Shown here piece after piece: positions 7,686 to 18,089 of a stretch of 41,438 nucleotides of DNA (position 1 is the first letter of the stretch; every line of letters begins with the position of its first letter). The notes under the pieces are model-generated. The model was given only the letters and a program-made list of their open reading frames with translations. It had not been told where the DNA came from and ran no database searches. Where the stretch lies: positions 1 to 41,438 of the forward strand of contig WNDX01000020.1 in the NCBI GenBank assembly GCA_009914615.1, given 5' to 3'. The position numbers and the translations under genes were made by a program. This stretch comes from Herbaspirillum frisingense (GTDB lineage Bacteria > Pseudomonadota > Gammaproteobacteria > Burkholderiales > Burkholderiaceae_D).

Positions 7686-8624
7686 TCAATGCTCGCCGGG
7701 GAAATCCGCCGGATGCGTTCGCTCCGGATCATACGCAGAGGCCTGTCCCATCTGCATCAGCCACGTGATGAACGTCTTCAGCGCCGGGTTCGAGTTGGCC
7801 GCGCTGCGGTACATCATGTGGAATCCCTCGCCATGCAGCACCACTTCCGGGAACAGCTGGATCAGCCGGCCGTGCGCCAGATCGTCGTCCACCAGCGCCA
7901 GCGTGCCCATGGCCACGCCGAGATCGGTCGCGGCCGCCTGCAGGCTGAGAAAGAAGTGTTCATACACCGTGCCCGGCATCTTCTTGCGCACCGCCACGCC
8001 GGCCTTGCCCAGCCATTGCGACCAGGCCAGCGCGCGGCTGGAAAGGTGGATCAGCGGCACCTCGACCAGGTCGCGCGGCACGTTGATGAGATGGGTGGCC
8101 AGGAAATGCGGCGATACCAGCGGCACCGAGACATCGTCCAGGAAGCGCACGCATTCATAGCCGTTGCGCTCCAGCGGGCTGCGCCACAGGATCACGTCGA
8201 AGGGATCCTTCACGTCCTCGAAATATTCGGACATGGTGGTGGTGACGCGCACCTCGATGCGCGGGTTGTCGATCTGGAACTGCGACAGGCGCGGGATCAG
8301 CCAGCGCATCGCCACCGAGGGCGCGGCGATCAGGCGCACCACGCGGCCCTTGCCGGCCAGCGTCAATTGCTCGGCGGCCAGCGCGATGCGGTCCAGACTG
8401 GCTTTCACCTCGGCGTAGAAGGCCAGGGCCGCTTCTGTTGGCTCCACGCCACGCGACTGGCGTAAAAACAACGGTTGTTCGAAATACTCTTCCAGCGACT
8501 TGATCTGCTGGCTGACCGCGCTATGGGTGATGAACAGTTCGCTGGCCGCCAGCGTCAGGCTCCGCGTCCGGACTGCCGCTTCGAACACTTTGAGGGCCTT
8601 GAGCGGGGGCAGGGAGGAAGACAT
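7686..8624 (-). CDS. LysR-family transcriptional regulator, GcvA-like
   Basis: A 312-residue regulator from the chosen start (MSSSLPPLKALKVFE); the frame is open a further 24 codons upstream, but GGGAGGAAG precedes this ATG. The winged helix-turn-helix covers about residues 8-67 (LTLAASELFITHSAVSQQIKSLEE), and the substrate-binding domain about 95-300. The PPLKALKVFEAA opening and AAPSVAMRWLIPRL are typical of the GcvA/DSF-like subgroup. It is divergent from a small unknown gene (8728), with which it shares a 103 bp promoter region and which it may control. The effector is unknown. Confidence 0.85.
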   Translation of the reverse strand: MSSSLPPLKALKVFEAAVRTRSLTLAASELFITHSAVSQQIKSLEEYFEQPLFLRQSRGVEPTEAALAFYAEVKASLDRIALAAEQLTLAGKGRVVRLIAAPSVAMRWLIPRLSQFQIDNPRIEVRVTTTMSEYFEDVKDPFDVILWRSPLERNGYECVRFLDDVSVPLVSPHFLATHLINVPRDLVEVPLIHLSSRALAWSQWLGKAGVAVRKKMPGTVYEHFFLSLQAAATDLGVAMGTLALVDDDLAHGRLIQLFPEVVLHGEGFHMMYRSAANSNPALKTFITWLMQMGQASAYDPERTHPADFPGEH

Positions 8625-8727
8625 GGTGTAAGAAAAACTTATAGTGGTGTCGGAAAATGTTGCTTTGCAAAAGCCAAGGGCGACCTTATTCTTCAATCAC
8701 CGAAACGTTCAACAGAGAGTAAAGATC

Positions 8728-8982
8728 ATGTCTACCGTTAGTATATTTGTAAAAGATGCCGGTTTTTCTAACAATTTGCGCGCCCTGGTCGAGCTGGCCA
8801 AGTTTGCCTTCCAGCAAGTCGTCGCCGCCCATGCCCTGAAGCCGGTGCGTAACGATGCCTCCGAACTGCACGATTTTGCCTATTTCGAAGGCGTCGAAGA
8901 CCACGTCGAGATGGAAAACCGCCTGCGCCAGCTGGAAAACAGCCACATGCAAGCCGTCTGGAAGCTGCAGTCCCAGATCTGA
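8728..8982 (+). CDS. Small hypothetical protein divergent from LysR gene
   Basis: An 84-residue protein beginning MSTVSIFVKDAGFSNNLR. It has no signal peptide or membrane segment, is probably mostly helical, and its C-terminal third looks like a short coiled coil (HVEMENRLRQLENSHMQAV). The family is not recognised. The frame also opens further upstream (from 8644), but AGAGAGTAAAG just before this ATG supports the start used here. Its divergence from the LysR gene suggests that it is that regulator's target. Confidence 0.6.
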   Translation: MSTVSIFVKDAGFSNNLRALVELAKFAFQQVVAAHALKPVRNDASELHDFAYFEGVEDHVEMENRLRQLENSHMQAVWKLQSQI

Positions 8983-9068
8983 GCCCGGCCGCCGCAAGAC
9001 CGGCAGCAAGCGCGAGCACGCGAGCAAGACCAGGCCCGATGCGCCTGAAGCCATAAAATGAAGAGACC

Positions 9069-9204
9069 GGTTCCGTATGGTCGGAACCGCAGGCGGCACA
9101 AGCCGCAGCGCAACAGCATCACCGGGCAAACCGGCGCCGTCGATGGAGATACGATCCGGCGCCAGGGTAGCGAAGCCCGCCATCATCCCCGCGTCAGCGG
9201 GGAT
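9069..9204 (+). ncRNA. Candidate structured RNA or leader with four successive hairpins
   Basis: In 136 bases four hairpins follow one another: GGTTCCG-6-CGGAACC (9069-9088), GCGGC-ACAA-GCCGC (9093-9106), a GGCGCC-GTCG stem closing on CGAT-GGCGCC (9133-9163), and ATCCCCGC-GTCA-GCGGGGAT (9185-9204). The third is flanked by GGGCAAACC (9124-9132) and AGGGTAGCGAAGCCC (9164-9178). This is the order and rough wording of the c-di-GMP-I (GEMM) aptamer core (GGGCAAACC ... GGGACGCAAAGCC), but the 3' tetraloop-receptor part is not seen. It lies 370 bp before a chemoreceptor gene, a common GEMM target. It could be a degenerate riboswitch, an sRNA or chance structure in GC-rich DNA. Confidence 0.3.
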
Positions 9205-9570
9205 TTGTCGTTTACGGGCATTCATTGACCGACGGCTGCGTCGTCCCTTCACGGCCGCAGTTGACGGGCCGCAACCTGCGGATCCGATTTCCGGTTCTTC
9301 CGCCTTTCGCCGTCCTCACCTTCCCCGCGCCGCAGCACCGAAACGCAACAACGCTGACACAAAGCGCTGCTATATTGGCCGCAGAGGGAAGAAGATTGTC
9401 CTGCTGCTGACCGTCGCCGCGCCGTGAGCGCGGCGCCGTCACGGGCCTTCCGATGGATCATGCCATTGAGCGCCGGCCGCCAGGCCGGACGTGTTCGCGC
9501 GCCGAAGGGGAAAGGCGTCGGGCGTGCTTGCGTTTTCGCAGTCTCGCATCAACCACCGGGGAGAATCATC

Positions 9571-11565
9571 ATGCTGTCTTCGCTACGCGCACGCCTTATC
9601 GTGATCTGCGTCCTGATCGTGGCCGTGTCCATGATCGTCCTGAGTGTCGCCAACGTCTACAGCGTGCGGCGCGACACCTTCGCCGCCTTGTCATCGCAGA
9701 CGCAACAGTTGACCGACAGCCACGCCGCGAACATCGCCGACTGGGTGCGCAGCAAGCGCACCATCACCGGCGCCATGAAACAAGCCCTGACGCAAAGCGA
9801 CGTGCTGCCCATCGTGGCCGCCGCGATGGAAGCCGGCGCCTTCGACGACGCGTATATCGGCTACCCCGACAAACGCATGCTGGCGCTGCACCCCATGCCG
9901 CCCGGCTATGACCCGACCGGGCGGCCCTGGTATCTGCAGGCCGTCAATGCCGGCAAGCCGGTGCTGACCGCGCCCTACGTGGACGCTACCACCGGCAAGC
10001 TGGTGGTGACTTTCGCCGAGGCAGTGGGTGGCAAGGACAAGCTGCAAGCCGTGATCGGTTCCGACGTGCAACTCGATAACGTGGTGCGCAACGTGGCCGG
10101 CATCAAGCCTACGCCCTCCAGCTTCGCCTTCATCGTCGGCAAGGACGGCGTGATCATCACCCACCCCAACAAGGAATTGGCCTTGAAGCCGGTCTCTGCG
10201 CTCGACCAGAACCTGAGCGCGCAATCGCTGGCCGGGATGAAGCAGGGCGGCGAAGCCACCATAGGCGGCGTGCGCCATCTGCTGTTCATCAAGCCCATCG
10301 ATGGCACCGACTGGTCGCTGGTGGTGGCGCTGAACTATCCGGAAGCCACGCACGCCATCAGCGCGCTGATGGTGATTTCTTCGGTGCTGGCGGTGCTGGC
10401 CATCGTCGCCGCGGCGGTGCTGTTGACCTTTACCATCAGCCGCCTGCTGCGCCGCCTGGGCGTGGTGCGCAGTGCCATGGAAGACATTGCATCGGGCGAA
10501 GGCGACCTGACGCGCCGCCTGGACGCGGCCGGCCGCGACGAACTCGCGCAGATTTCCGGCGCCTTCAACCAGTTTGCCGACAAGATCGCGCGCACCCTGC
10601 TGGAGATCCGTCGCGCCAGCGAATCGGTGAAGGTGTCTTCCAGCGAGATCGCTACCGGCAACCTCGATCTGTCTTCGCGCACCGAGCAGCAGGCCGGTTC
10701 GCTGGAAGAGACGGCCTCGGCCATGGAAGAGCTCACCTCCACCGTCAAGCAGAACGCCGACAACGCGCGTCAGGCCAATCAGCTTGCGGTGTCGGCGTCC
10801 GACGTGGCGGTGCATGGCGGCCAGGTGGTGGGGCAGGTGGTCGAGACCATGAGCTCGATCAACGAGTCCTCGCGCAAGATCGTGGACATCATCAGCGTCA
10901 TCGACGGCATTGCTTTCCAGACCAACATCCTGGCCTTGAACGCGGCGGTGGAAGCGGCGCGCGCCGGCGAACAGGGCCGGGGTTTCGCCGTGGTGGCTTC
11001 GGAGGTGCGTTCGCTGGCGCAGCGCTCGGCCACCGCCGCCAAGGAGATCAAAGCCTTGATCGACGACTCCGTGCACAAGGTCGAAGCCGGCAGCCAGTTG
11101 GTGGAGCAGGCTGGATCGACCATGAATGAAGTGGTGTCCAGCGTCAAGCGCGTGACCGACATCGTCGGCGAGATCAGCGCCGCCAGCCAGGAACAGAGTG
11201 CGGGCATCGCCGAGGTTGGCAATGCGGTCACGCTGATGGACGAGGCCACGCAGCAGAACGCCGCGCTGGTGGAAGAAGCGGCGGCTGCGGCCAAGTCGCT
11301 GCAGGAGCAGGCCGAGCACCTGGCGGCCGTGGTGGCCGGCTTCAAGCTGGAAGACGAGCGGGGCGCGGCGCGCCCGGCTGTCGCGCCGGCGCCTGCGGCT
11401 GCCCCCAAGCGCAGCGCGCCGGTGAACGTCACGCCCAAGCCCGCGGTACTGAAGGACAAGCCCGCTGCGCGGCCCGCGCTGTCGGTGGTCGAGAGCAAGC
11501 CGGCCTCCGCCGCCAAGGCCGCGCCGACCAAGGCCAGCGGCGGCGAGGATTGGGAAGAGTTCTGA
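9571..11565 (+). CDS. Methyl-accepting chemotaxis protein, dCache (amino-acid type)
   Basis: A 664-residue chemoreceptor from the ATG preceded by CGGGGAG; the frame is open upstream to 9424 but without a start signal. It has membrane segment 1 (about 7-29), a periplasmic double-Cache domain (about 35-255), membrane segment 2 (about 268-292), HAMP (about 293-345) and a signalling domain with the conserved hairpin tip ([20 protein letters not shown]). A Pro/Ala linker ends in the pentapeptide DWEEF, a probable CheR/CheB tether. In the membrane-distal Cache module Tyr113, Arg118, Trp120, Tyr121, Tyr136, Asp138 and Asp165 have the spacing of the dCache_1AA amino-acid motif, so amino-acid taxis is predicted. 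Confidence 0.88.
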   Translation: MLSSLRARLIVICVLIVAVSMIVLSVANVYSVRRDTFAALSSQTQQLTDSHAANIADWVRSKRTITGAMKQALTQSDVLPIVAAAMEAGAFDDAYIGYPDKRMLALHPMPPGYDPTGRPWYLQAVNAGKPVLTAPYVDATTGKLVVTFAEAVGGKDKLQAVIGSDVQLDNVVRNVAGIKPTPSSFAFIVGKDGVIITHPNKELALKPVSALDQNLSAQSLAGMKQGGEATIGGVRHLLFIKPIDGTDWSLVVALNYPEATHAISALMVISSVLAVLAIVAAAVLLTFTISRLLRRLGVVRSAMEDIASGEGDLTRRLDAAGRDELAQISGAFNQFADKIARTLLEIRRASESVKVSSSEIATGNLDLSSRTEQQAGSLEETASAMEELTSTVKQNADNARQANQLAVSASDVAVHGGQVVGQVVETMSSINESSRKIVDIISVIDGIAFQTNILALNAAVEAARAGEQGRGFAVVASEVRSLAQRSATAAKEIKALIDDSVHKVEAGSQLVEQAGSTMNEVVSSVKRVTDIVGEISAASQEQSAGIAEVGNAVTLMDEATQQNAALVEEAAAAAKSLQEQAEHLAAVVAGFKLEDERGAARPAVAPAPAAAPKRSAPVNVTPKPAVLKDKPAARPALSVVESKPASAAKAAPTKASGGEDWEEF

Positions 11566-11666
11566 TGCATCGCCACGATGCGGTGGCGCCGCAGCCGGCG
11601 CGCCGGCGTTTCTGCTGAATCAGCGGAGCGGACTTCGATATGCCGCTTGGCGCTGACCCGCTTGCT

Positions 11667-11729
11667 CAGTCCCCACGGACGGGGCAGGACTGAAAGGCCT
11701 TCATGTTCCGGGCTGCGTTTAGCGCCCGG
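11667..11729 (+). terminator. Possible terminator hairpins behind the chemoreceptor
   Basis: Two hairpins are seen: CAGTCCCC...GGGG-CA-GGACTG (11667-11692) and CCGGGC-10-GCCCGG (11708-11729). Neither has a proper T-run, so termination here may rely on these weakly, on the strong bidirectional hairpin at 11753-11790, or on Rho. Confidence 0.35.
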
Positions 11730-11752
11730 ATCGATTCATCTTCCTGCGGCAA

Positions 11753-11790
11753 ATAAAAATGCCGTTCCGCCTCAGGGCTGAACGGCATTG
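11753..11790 (-). terminator. Terminator of the Ung-like gene (possibly bidirectional)
   Basis: On the minus strand AATGCCGTTCAG pairs with the CGGAACGGCATT arm (one mismatched step) and is followed by TTTTTA. It lies 20 bp behind the stop of the Ung-like gene and also faces the chemoreceptor end. Confidence 0.75.
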
Positions 11791-11809
11791 CTGTTTCGGC
11801 GCGTGGAAC

Positions 11810-12610
11810 TCATGCGCGCTTGCGCAGCAACTTCATCTCTCCGAACAGTTTCTGCATGCCGCTGTGCTCGATGAAGCTGAGGTTGTAAGGATGCTCGGCC
11901 ACCTCGCGCGGGAAGCGCTCCACTAGCGGCAGGCTGTGCAGTTGCTCGGCGATCTTGCCCCACAGGATCAGCGTCGGCAGCGCCGCGCCGCGCGCCTGCG
12001 CATGGTCGGCCATGGCGCGCAGCACGGTTTCGAAGAAAGGCTTCCAGGCCTTGCCGTCCTTGGCCGGCGCCACGTGTTCACGAAACACCAGGCTGGCATT
12101 GAGCAGCAGGAAACCGTGCGCGGTCAGGTTGTCCTGCAGGTCGGCCAGGGTCTGGATGGTGCCTTGCGCATCGGCCTGGGCCTGCGTCGAGATACCGGCC
12201 AGCGCGTCGCCGCTGGTATTGCCGGCCTGCAGCGCGCCATCGGCCACCAGCAGCATCTTCATGAAGTTGCGCAGCGAGGTGGCGCGGTTGACCTGCTTGG
12301 ACAAGCCCTTGTCCGACCACAGCGAACCGACCGCGCCATCCATGAAGCACACGCCGGTGGCGCTGGCTGCGCGCGGGTAGGGGCCTTCGCCGACCAGCAC
12401 GTAGCGCACTTTGTCCATCGGCTGCTTGAAGGCGGCGAACAGGCGGCCTTCGGTGGGCAGGTAGTGGTCTTGCGCCAGCACGCCCAGATAGGCGGGATCA
12501 GCCTTGGCGATGGCGTCCAGGCCGGCGCGCAGGGCGTTGTGCCAGGACGGATCGGCGGTCTGGATCAGGCTCAGCAGGTCGGCCGGGAGGGAGGTGGTGG
12601 GCGTGGTCAT
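11810..12610 (-). CDS. Uracil-DNA glycosylase-like protein lacking the catalytic Asp
   Basis: A 266-residue protein with the family-1 Ung fold along residues 60-260. Relative to E. coli Ung, motif A (GQDPYH) reads GEGPYP at 74-79, so the water-activating Asp64 is Gly76 and the next His is Pro79. The uracil-stacking Phe (Phe89), the uracil-reading Asn in LLLN (Asn171), the motif B His (HPYNLS, His240) and the intercalating Leu (Leu244) are all in place. The fold and pocket are therefore kept while the hydrolytic Asp is missing. Ung normally removes uracil from DNA; this protein may be very slow, inactive, or act on something else. It is a single gene with its own terminator, next to uvrB on the same strand, 200 bp away across a repeat. 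Confidence 0.75.
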   Translation of the reverse strand: MTTPTTSLPADLLSLIQTADPSWHNALRAGLDAIAKADPAYLGVLAQDHYLPTEGRLFAAFKQPMDKVRYVLVGEGPYPRAASATGVCFMDGAVGSLWSDKGLSKQVNRATSLRNFMKMLLVADGALQAGNTSGDALAGISTQAQADAQGTIQTLADLQDNLTAHGFLLLNASLVFREHVAPAKDGKAWKPFFETVLRAMADHAQARGAALPTLILWGKIAEQLHSLPLVERFPREVAEHPYNLSFIEHSGMQKLFGEMKLLRKRA

Positions 12611-12700
12611 GGGTGTTCTTGCGGGCGCGCCGTTGTGAAAAGTGGCGGCATTGTATAACGGCGGGGCGGAGCGGATTGCAGCGGGGCGCGGCGGACGGCG

Positions 12701-12780
12701 TTGGATCCCGGCCAGGGCCGGGACGACGGCTATCCTGAATCGACAACGCCGTCGTCCTGACGAAGCTCAGGACCCGGCGG
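12701..12780. repeat. REP-like extragenic inverted repeats
   Basis: Three overlapping inverted repeats are seen: CCCGGCC-AGG-GCCGGG, GGACGACGGC ... GCCGTCGTCC (12721-12757), and GTCCTGA-CGAAGC-TCAGGAC. The wording GGATCCCGGCC...GGGACGACG is like the abundant REP/BIME-type elements of proteobacteria. It sits between the uvrB stop and the Ung-like gene start, and may terminate or stabilise the uvrB transcript. Confidence 0.55.
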
Positions 12781-12809
12781 TCGTTTTCCGATGCGCGTGC
12801 CTGGCCTTT

Positions 12810-14897
<2,088 letters not shown>

Positions 14898-15227
14898 GGT
14901 GCTGGTCACCTGTACGCTAGGGTTTGGCCGCCGCGGCGCATCCGCCGTCCCGGAATGGGGCGTTGCGGGAGGGAAATGCCGTCGGGGCGAATATTCATCA
15001 AATGCTGCCGACGCGCCCAAGTTCAAGACGTCGCGCGGCCCGGGATATGTCATTTCTGCATGGTTCCATGCAGATTCAGCCTGCTTTTACGCTCGCCTGT
15101 ATCTGTGATTGGGCAGCGACATTTGCTAAAATGCGGTGTTGCAAAACGGTGCATGGTCGGCAACTTCAGCCGTGCATCCATCCCATCCTGCAGCGCTTTG
15201 TTGCAGCTAACTTTTCATGTTATCACG
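14898..15227. promoter_or_regulatory. Divergent promoter region of uvrB and the aminotransferase
   Basis: The 330 bp between the two divergent starts contain no gene that can be supported. A plausible -10 element for the aminotransferase, TAAAAT (about 15125-15130, in TTTGCTAAAATGCGG), lacks a good -35. No clear CTG-N10-CAG LexA site was seen for uvrB. Confidence 0.35.
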
Positions 15228-16445
15228 ATGAACGCACCTGTCTCCGCCTCCCTGTTCTCCGCCATCGAAATGGCGCCGCGCGACCCCATCCTGGGCGTTA
15301 CCGAAGCCTACAACGCCGACAAGAATCCGGCCAAAACCAACCTGGGCGTGGGCGTGTACTACGACGACAACGGCAAGGTGCCGCTGCTGGAGTGCGTGAA
15401 GAAGGCGGAAGCGGAACTGATCGCCAAGCTGGCCCCGCGCACCTACCTGCCCATCGATGGCCTGGCCACCTATGACCGCGCCGTGCAGGAGCTGGTGTTC
15501 GGCGCCGGCAGCCCCGTGGTGACCGAAAAGCGCGCCATCACCGTGCAAGCCGTGGGCGGCACCGGTGCGCTGAAGCTGGGCGCCGACTTCCTGAAGCATT
15601 TCTCCGCCGCCGGCACCGAAGTCTGGATCAGCGACCCGAGCTGGGAAAATCACCGCGCGCTGTTCGAAATGGCCGGCTTCAAGGTCAACGCCTATCCCTA
15701 CTACGACGCGGCCACCCGCGGCGTGAACTTCGCCGGCATGCTGGACGCCCTGAAGACCATGAAGTCCGGTTCCGTGGTGCTGCTGCACGCCTGCTGCCAC
15801 AACCCGACCGGCGCCGACCTGTCCGACGAGCAATGGACCCAGGTCATCGACGTGGTCACCTCGCGCGGCCTGATCCCGTTCCTGGACATGGCTTACCAGG
15901 GCTTCGGCGACGGCATCGAAGAAGACGGCCAGGTGGTGCGCCGCTTCGCTGAAGCGGGCGGCCCGCTGTTCGTGTCGAACTCCTTCTCCAAGTCGTTCTC
16001 GCTGTACGGCGAACGCGTCGGCGCCCTGTCGATCGCCGCCGCCAGCGCGGAAGAGGCTGCCCGCGTGCTGTCGCAACTCAAGCGCGTGGTCCGCACCAAC
16101 TACTCCAACCCGCCGATCCACGGCGGCCAGGTCGTCGCTACCGCGCTGGCCTCGCCGGAACTGCGCAAGCTGTGGGAAGACGAACTGGCCGAGATGCGCG
16201 TGCGCATCCGTGAAATGCGCCAGTTGCTGGTCGCCAAGCTGAAGGAAAAGGCACCCGGCCACGACTTCGACTTCGTGACCAAGCAACGCGGCATGTTCTC
16301 CTACTCCGGCCTGACCAAGGCCCAGGTGGATCGCCTGCGCAACGAGTTCTCGATCTACGCGGTGGACACCGGCCGCATCTGCGTGGCCGCGCTGAACAGC
16401 AAGAACATCGACGTGGTTGTGGACGCGATCGTCAAGGTTCTGTAA
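15228..16445 (+). CDS. Aspartate/aromatic amino acid aminotransferase (class I)
   Basis: A 405-residue PLP enzyme of the AspC/TyrB family. It begins MNAPVSASLFSAIEMAPRDPILGVTEAYNAD with the family's NLGVGVYYDDNGKVP stretch. The PLP lysine is in SNSFSKSFSLYGERVG, and the HACCHNPTGAD motif and a C-terminal Arg needed for dicarboxylate binding are recognisable. It transfers amino groups between aspartate or aromatic amino acids and 2-oxoglutarate. AspC and TyrB cannot be separated by eye. The long open frame upstream (to 13626) is an antisense shadow of uvrB and is not coding. The gene ends before a hairpin and a tRNA gene. Confidence 0.9.
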   Translation: MNAPVSASLFSAIEMAPRDPILGVTEAYNADKNPAKTNLGVGVYYDDNGKVPLLECVKKAEAELIAKLAPRTYLPIDGLATYDRAVQELVFGAGSPVVTEKRAITVQAVGGTGALKLGADFLKHFSAAGTEVWISDPSWENHRALFEMAGFKVNAYPYYDAATRGVNFAGMLDALKTMKSGSVVLLHACCHNPTGADLSDEQWTQVIDVVTSRGLIPFLDMAYQGFGDGIEEDGQVVRRFAEAGGPLFVSNSFSKSFSLYGERVGALSIAAASAEEAARVLSQLKRVVRTNYSNPPIHGGQVVATALASPELRKLWEDELAEMRVRIREMRQLLVAKLKEKAPGHDFDFVTKQRGMFSYSGLTKAQVDRLRNEFSIYAVDTGRICVAALNSKNIDVVVDAIVKVL

Positions 16446-16455
16446 GAGCGGAAAC

Positions 16456-16485
16456 GGCCATTTTCCTGTCCCCGGGAAAATGGCC
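16456..16485 (+). terminator. Hairpin behind the aminotransferase gene
   Basis: GGCCATTTTCC and GGGAAAATGGCC form an 11-12 bp stem 10 bp behind the stop. It is followed by an A-rich instead of a T-rich tail, so it is more likely a 3' stabiliser or weak terminator. It lies just before the tRNA promoter. Confidence 0.5.
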
Positions 16486-16500
16486 TGAGAGAAAAAAGTT

Positions 16501-16529
16501 TTGACAGGACGTAAAATCCGCGTCATAAT
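16501..16529 (+). promoter_or_regulatory. Sigma-70 promoter of the first tRNA-Asn gene
   Basis: TTGACA (16501-16506) and CATAAT (16524-16529) are spaced by 17 bp, and the mature tRNA begins 16 bp behind the -10 element. Confidence 0.8.
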
Positions 16530-16544
16530 CTTTTTCTCAGCTGT

Positions 16545-16620
16545 TCCCTGATAGCTCAGTCGGTAGAGCGACGGACTGTTAATCCGCAGGTCCCTGGTTC
16601 GAGTCCAGGTCGGGGAGCCA
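16545..16620 (+). tRNA. tRNA-Asn (GTT), copy 1
   Basis: A 76-base cloverleaf with CCA encoded. The acceptor TCCCTGA pairs with TCGGGGA (one T-G pair), the D-arm is GCTC-AGTCGGTA-GAGC, the anticodon loop is CTGTTAA with anticodon GTT, and the T-arm is CCTGG-TTCGAGT-CCAGG. It decodes AAC/AAU. It is followed 12 bp later by a strong terminator, so it is a single-tRNA transcript. Confidence 0.97.
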
Positions 16621-16632
16621 AAGAATACGAGA

Positions 16633-16661
16633 GGCCCCGCAAGAAATTGCGGGGCCTTTTC
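16633..16661 (+). terminator. Terminator of tRNA-Asn copy 1
   Basis: GGCCCCGCAA-GAAA-TTGCGGGGCC is a perfect 10 bp stem followed by TTTT. Confidence 0.9.
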
Positions 16662-16830
16662 AATTGAACCCGATGGTGGTCGTCGGCAGTGCATCTGCGT
16701 ATGCAGACGCGACGGCGATCGGCGGGTTGAATCCAAGCTTGTTTGCGCATGAGGTGAGAAGCGCAGCAGCGGTGATGAATGATGTAAAAAATTTTCTGGC
16801 GCCACTCTGGCGGCGAAAGAAAAATTCCTT

Positions 16831-16836
16831 CATAAT
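16831..16836 (+). promoter_or_regulatory. -10 element of the second tRNA-Asn gene
   Basis: CATAAT stands 16 bp before the tRNA, exactly as in copy 1, in the shared context TCATAATC...CTCAGCTG. The -35 region (CTGGCG/TGGCGG at the right distance) is much poorer than the TTGACA of copy 1. Confidence 0.55.
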
Positions 16837-16851
16837 CGCGCCCTCAGCTGT

Positions 16852-16927
16852 TCCCTGATAGCTCAGTCGGTAGAGCGACGGACTGTTAATCCGCAGGTCC
16901 CTGGTTCGAGTCCAGGTCGGGGAGCCA
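16852..16927 (+). tRNA. tRNA-Asn (GTT), copy 2
   Basis: Identical in all 76 bases to the copy 307 bp upstream, including the encoded CCA. The flanks CTCAGCTG before and AAGAAT after are also shared, which points to a recent tandem duplication of a unit of about 100 bp. It is followed by its own terminator. Confidence 0.97.
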
Positions 16928-16937
16928 AAGAATCGAA

Positions 16938-16968
16938 AGCCTCGCAAGTTTCTTGCGGGGCTTTTTTG
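16938..16968 (+). terminator. Terminator of tRNA-Asn copy 2
   Basis: AGCCTCGCAAG-TTT-CTTGCGGGGCT (one T-G pair) is followed by TTTTTTG. The stem differs from that of copy 1 only by a few paired changes. Confidence 0.9.
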
Positions 16969-17054
16969 TTTTCCGGCCGCGCTGCAAGCCCGTCCGACGG
17001 GCGTGGCAAACGCTGCTAGAATCGGCATCCCTCCGATCTTTCCAGGACATTCCC

Positions 17055-18089
17055 ATGAGCGAACCCATCCGCCTGACCCAGTACAGCCACGGCGCCGGAT
17101 GCGGCTGCAAGATCTCGCCGCAGGTGCTGGAAGTGATCCTCGCCGGCAGCGGTGCGCAGAACCTCGATCCCAAGCTGTGGGTGGGCAATGCCTCGCGCGA
17201 CGACGCTGCGGTGTATGCGCTGGACGATGAGCGCGGCGTGGTCTCCACCACCGATTTCTTCATGCCCATCGTCGATGACCCGTTCGACTTCGGGCGCATC
17301 GCCGCCACCAATGCCATCAGCGACATCTATGCCATGGGCGGCGATCCGCTGATGGCCATCGCCATCCTCGGCTGGCCGGTCAACCTGCTGGCGCCGGAGG
17401 TGGCGCGCGACGTGGTGCGCGGCGGCCGCGCGGCCTGCGAGGCGGCGGGCATCCCGCTGGCCGGCGGCCATTCCATCGATGCCCCGGAGCCTATCTTCGG
17501 CCTGGCCGTGACCGGCGTGGTCGAGAAGCGCCACATGAAGCGCAACGACACCGCCAGCGCCGGTTGCCTGCTGTACCTGACCAAGCCGCTGGGTATCGGC
17601 ATCCTCACCACTGCCGAGAAGAAGGGCAGGCTGCGTCCCGAAGACGTGGGCGCGGCGCGCGACTGGATGTGCGTGCTCAACAAGGCCGGCAGCCGCTTCG
17701 GCAAGCTGCCCGGCGTGGCGGCGATGACCGACGTTACCGGCTTCGGCTTGATGGGCCATCTGGTCGAGATGTGCGACGGCAGCGGCGTGTCGGCCCGCAT
17801 CCAGCACGCGCGCGTGCCCAGCCTGCCGGGCGTGGCGCATTATCTGGCCGAAGGCTGCGTGCCGGGCGGCACCGGTCGCAACTACGACAGTTACGGCGCC
17901 AAGATCAGCCCGCTCAGCGAAGTGCAGAAAAACCTGCTGTGCGATCCGCAGACCAGCGGCGGCCTGCTGGTTGCGGTCAAGCCCGACGCCAATCCCGAAT
18001 TCCTCGCGGCCGCCGCCGCGCTGGGACTGGAACTGGCGCCCATCGGCGAACTGGTCGAGCGACAGCGATACGCGGTCGAGGTCGTTTGA
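17055..18089 (+). CDS. selD: Selenide, water dikinase (selenophosphate synthetase)
   Basis: A 344-residue SelD. The N-terminal glycine-rich active-site segment [10 protein letters not shown] has Cys16, Cys18 and Lys19, matching Cys17/Cys19/Lys20 of the E. coli enzyme; the catalytic position is Cys, not selenocysteine. The AIRS-like domains follow ([54 protein letters not shown]). It makes selenophosphate from selenide and ATP. Its stop overlaps the mnmH start (TGATG), so the pair forms a two-gene operon. With no selA/selB in view, its product is most simply used for 2-selenouridine in tRNA. Confidence 0.95.
   Translation: MSEPIRLTQYSHGAGCGCKISPQVLEVILAGSGAQNLDPKLWVGNASRDDAAVYALDDERGVVSTTDFFMPIVDDPFDFGRIAATNAISDIYAMGGDPLMAIAILGWPVNLLAPEVARDVVRGGRAACEAAGIPLAGGHSIDAPEPIFGLAVTGVVEKRHMKRNDTASAGCLLYLTKPLGIGILTTAEKKGRLRPEDVGAARDWMCVLNKAGSRFGKLPGVAAMTDVTGFGLMGHLVEMCDGSGVSARIQHARVPSLPGVAHYLAEGCVPGGTGRNYDSYGAKISPLSEVQKNLLCDPQTSGGLLVAVKPDANPEFLAAAAALGLELAPIGELVERQRYAVEVV

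Noticed and set aside
9424-9570. Upstream in-frame start for the first chemoreceptor
   Set aside because: It would put 49 mostly basic residues before the first membrane segment; the ATG at 9571 with CGGGGAG upstream is a much better start.
15228-16445. Naming the aminotransferase aspC or tyrB
   Set aside because: The two subfamilies cannot be told apart reliably by eye, so only the class is given.
16660-16850. A 64-codon ORF between the two tRNA genes
   Set aside because: It has no ribosome-binding site or recognisable domain and runs into the promoter of the second tRNA gene.
17100-17108. Selenocysteine codon in selD
   Set aside because: The active-site codons are TGC (Cys), not TGA, so SelD is not a selenoprotein here.
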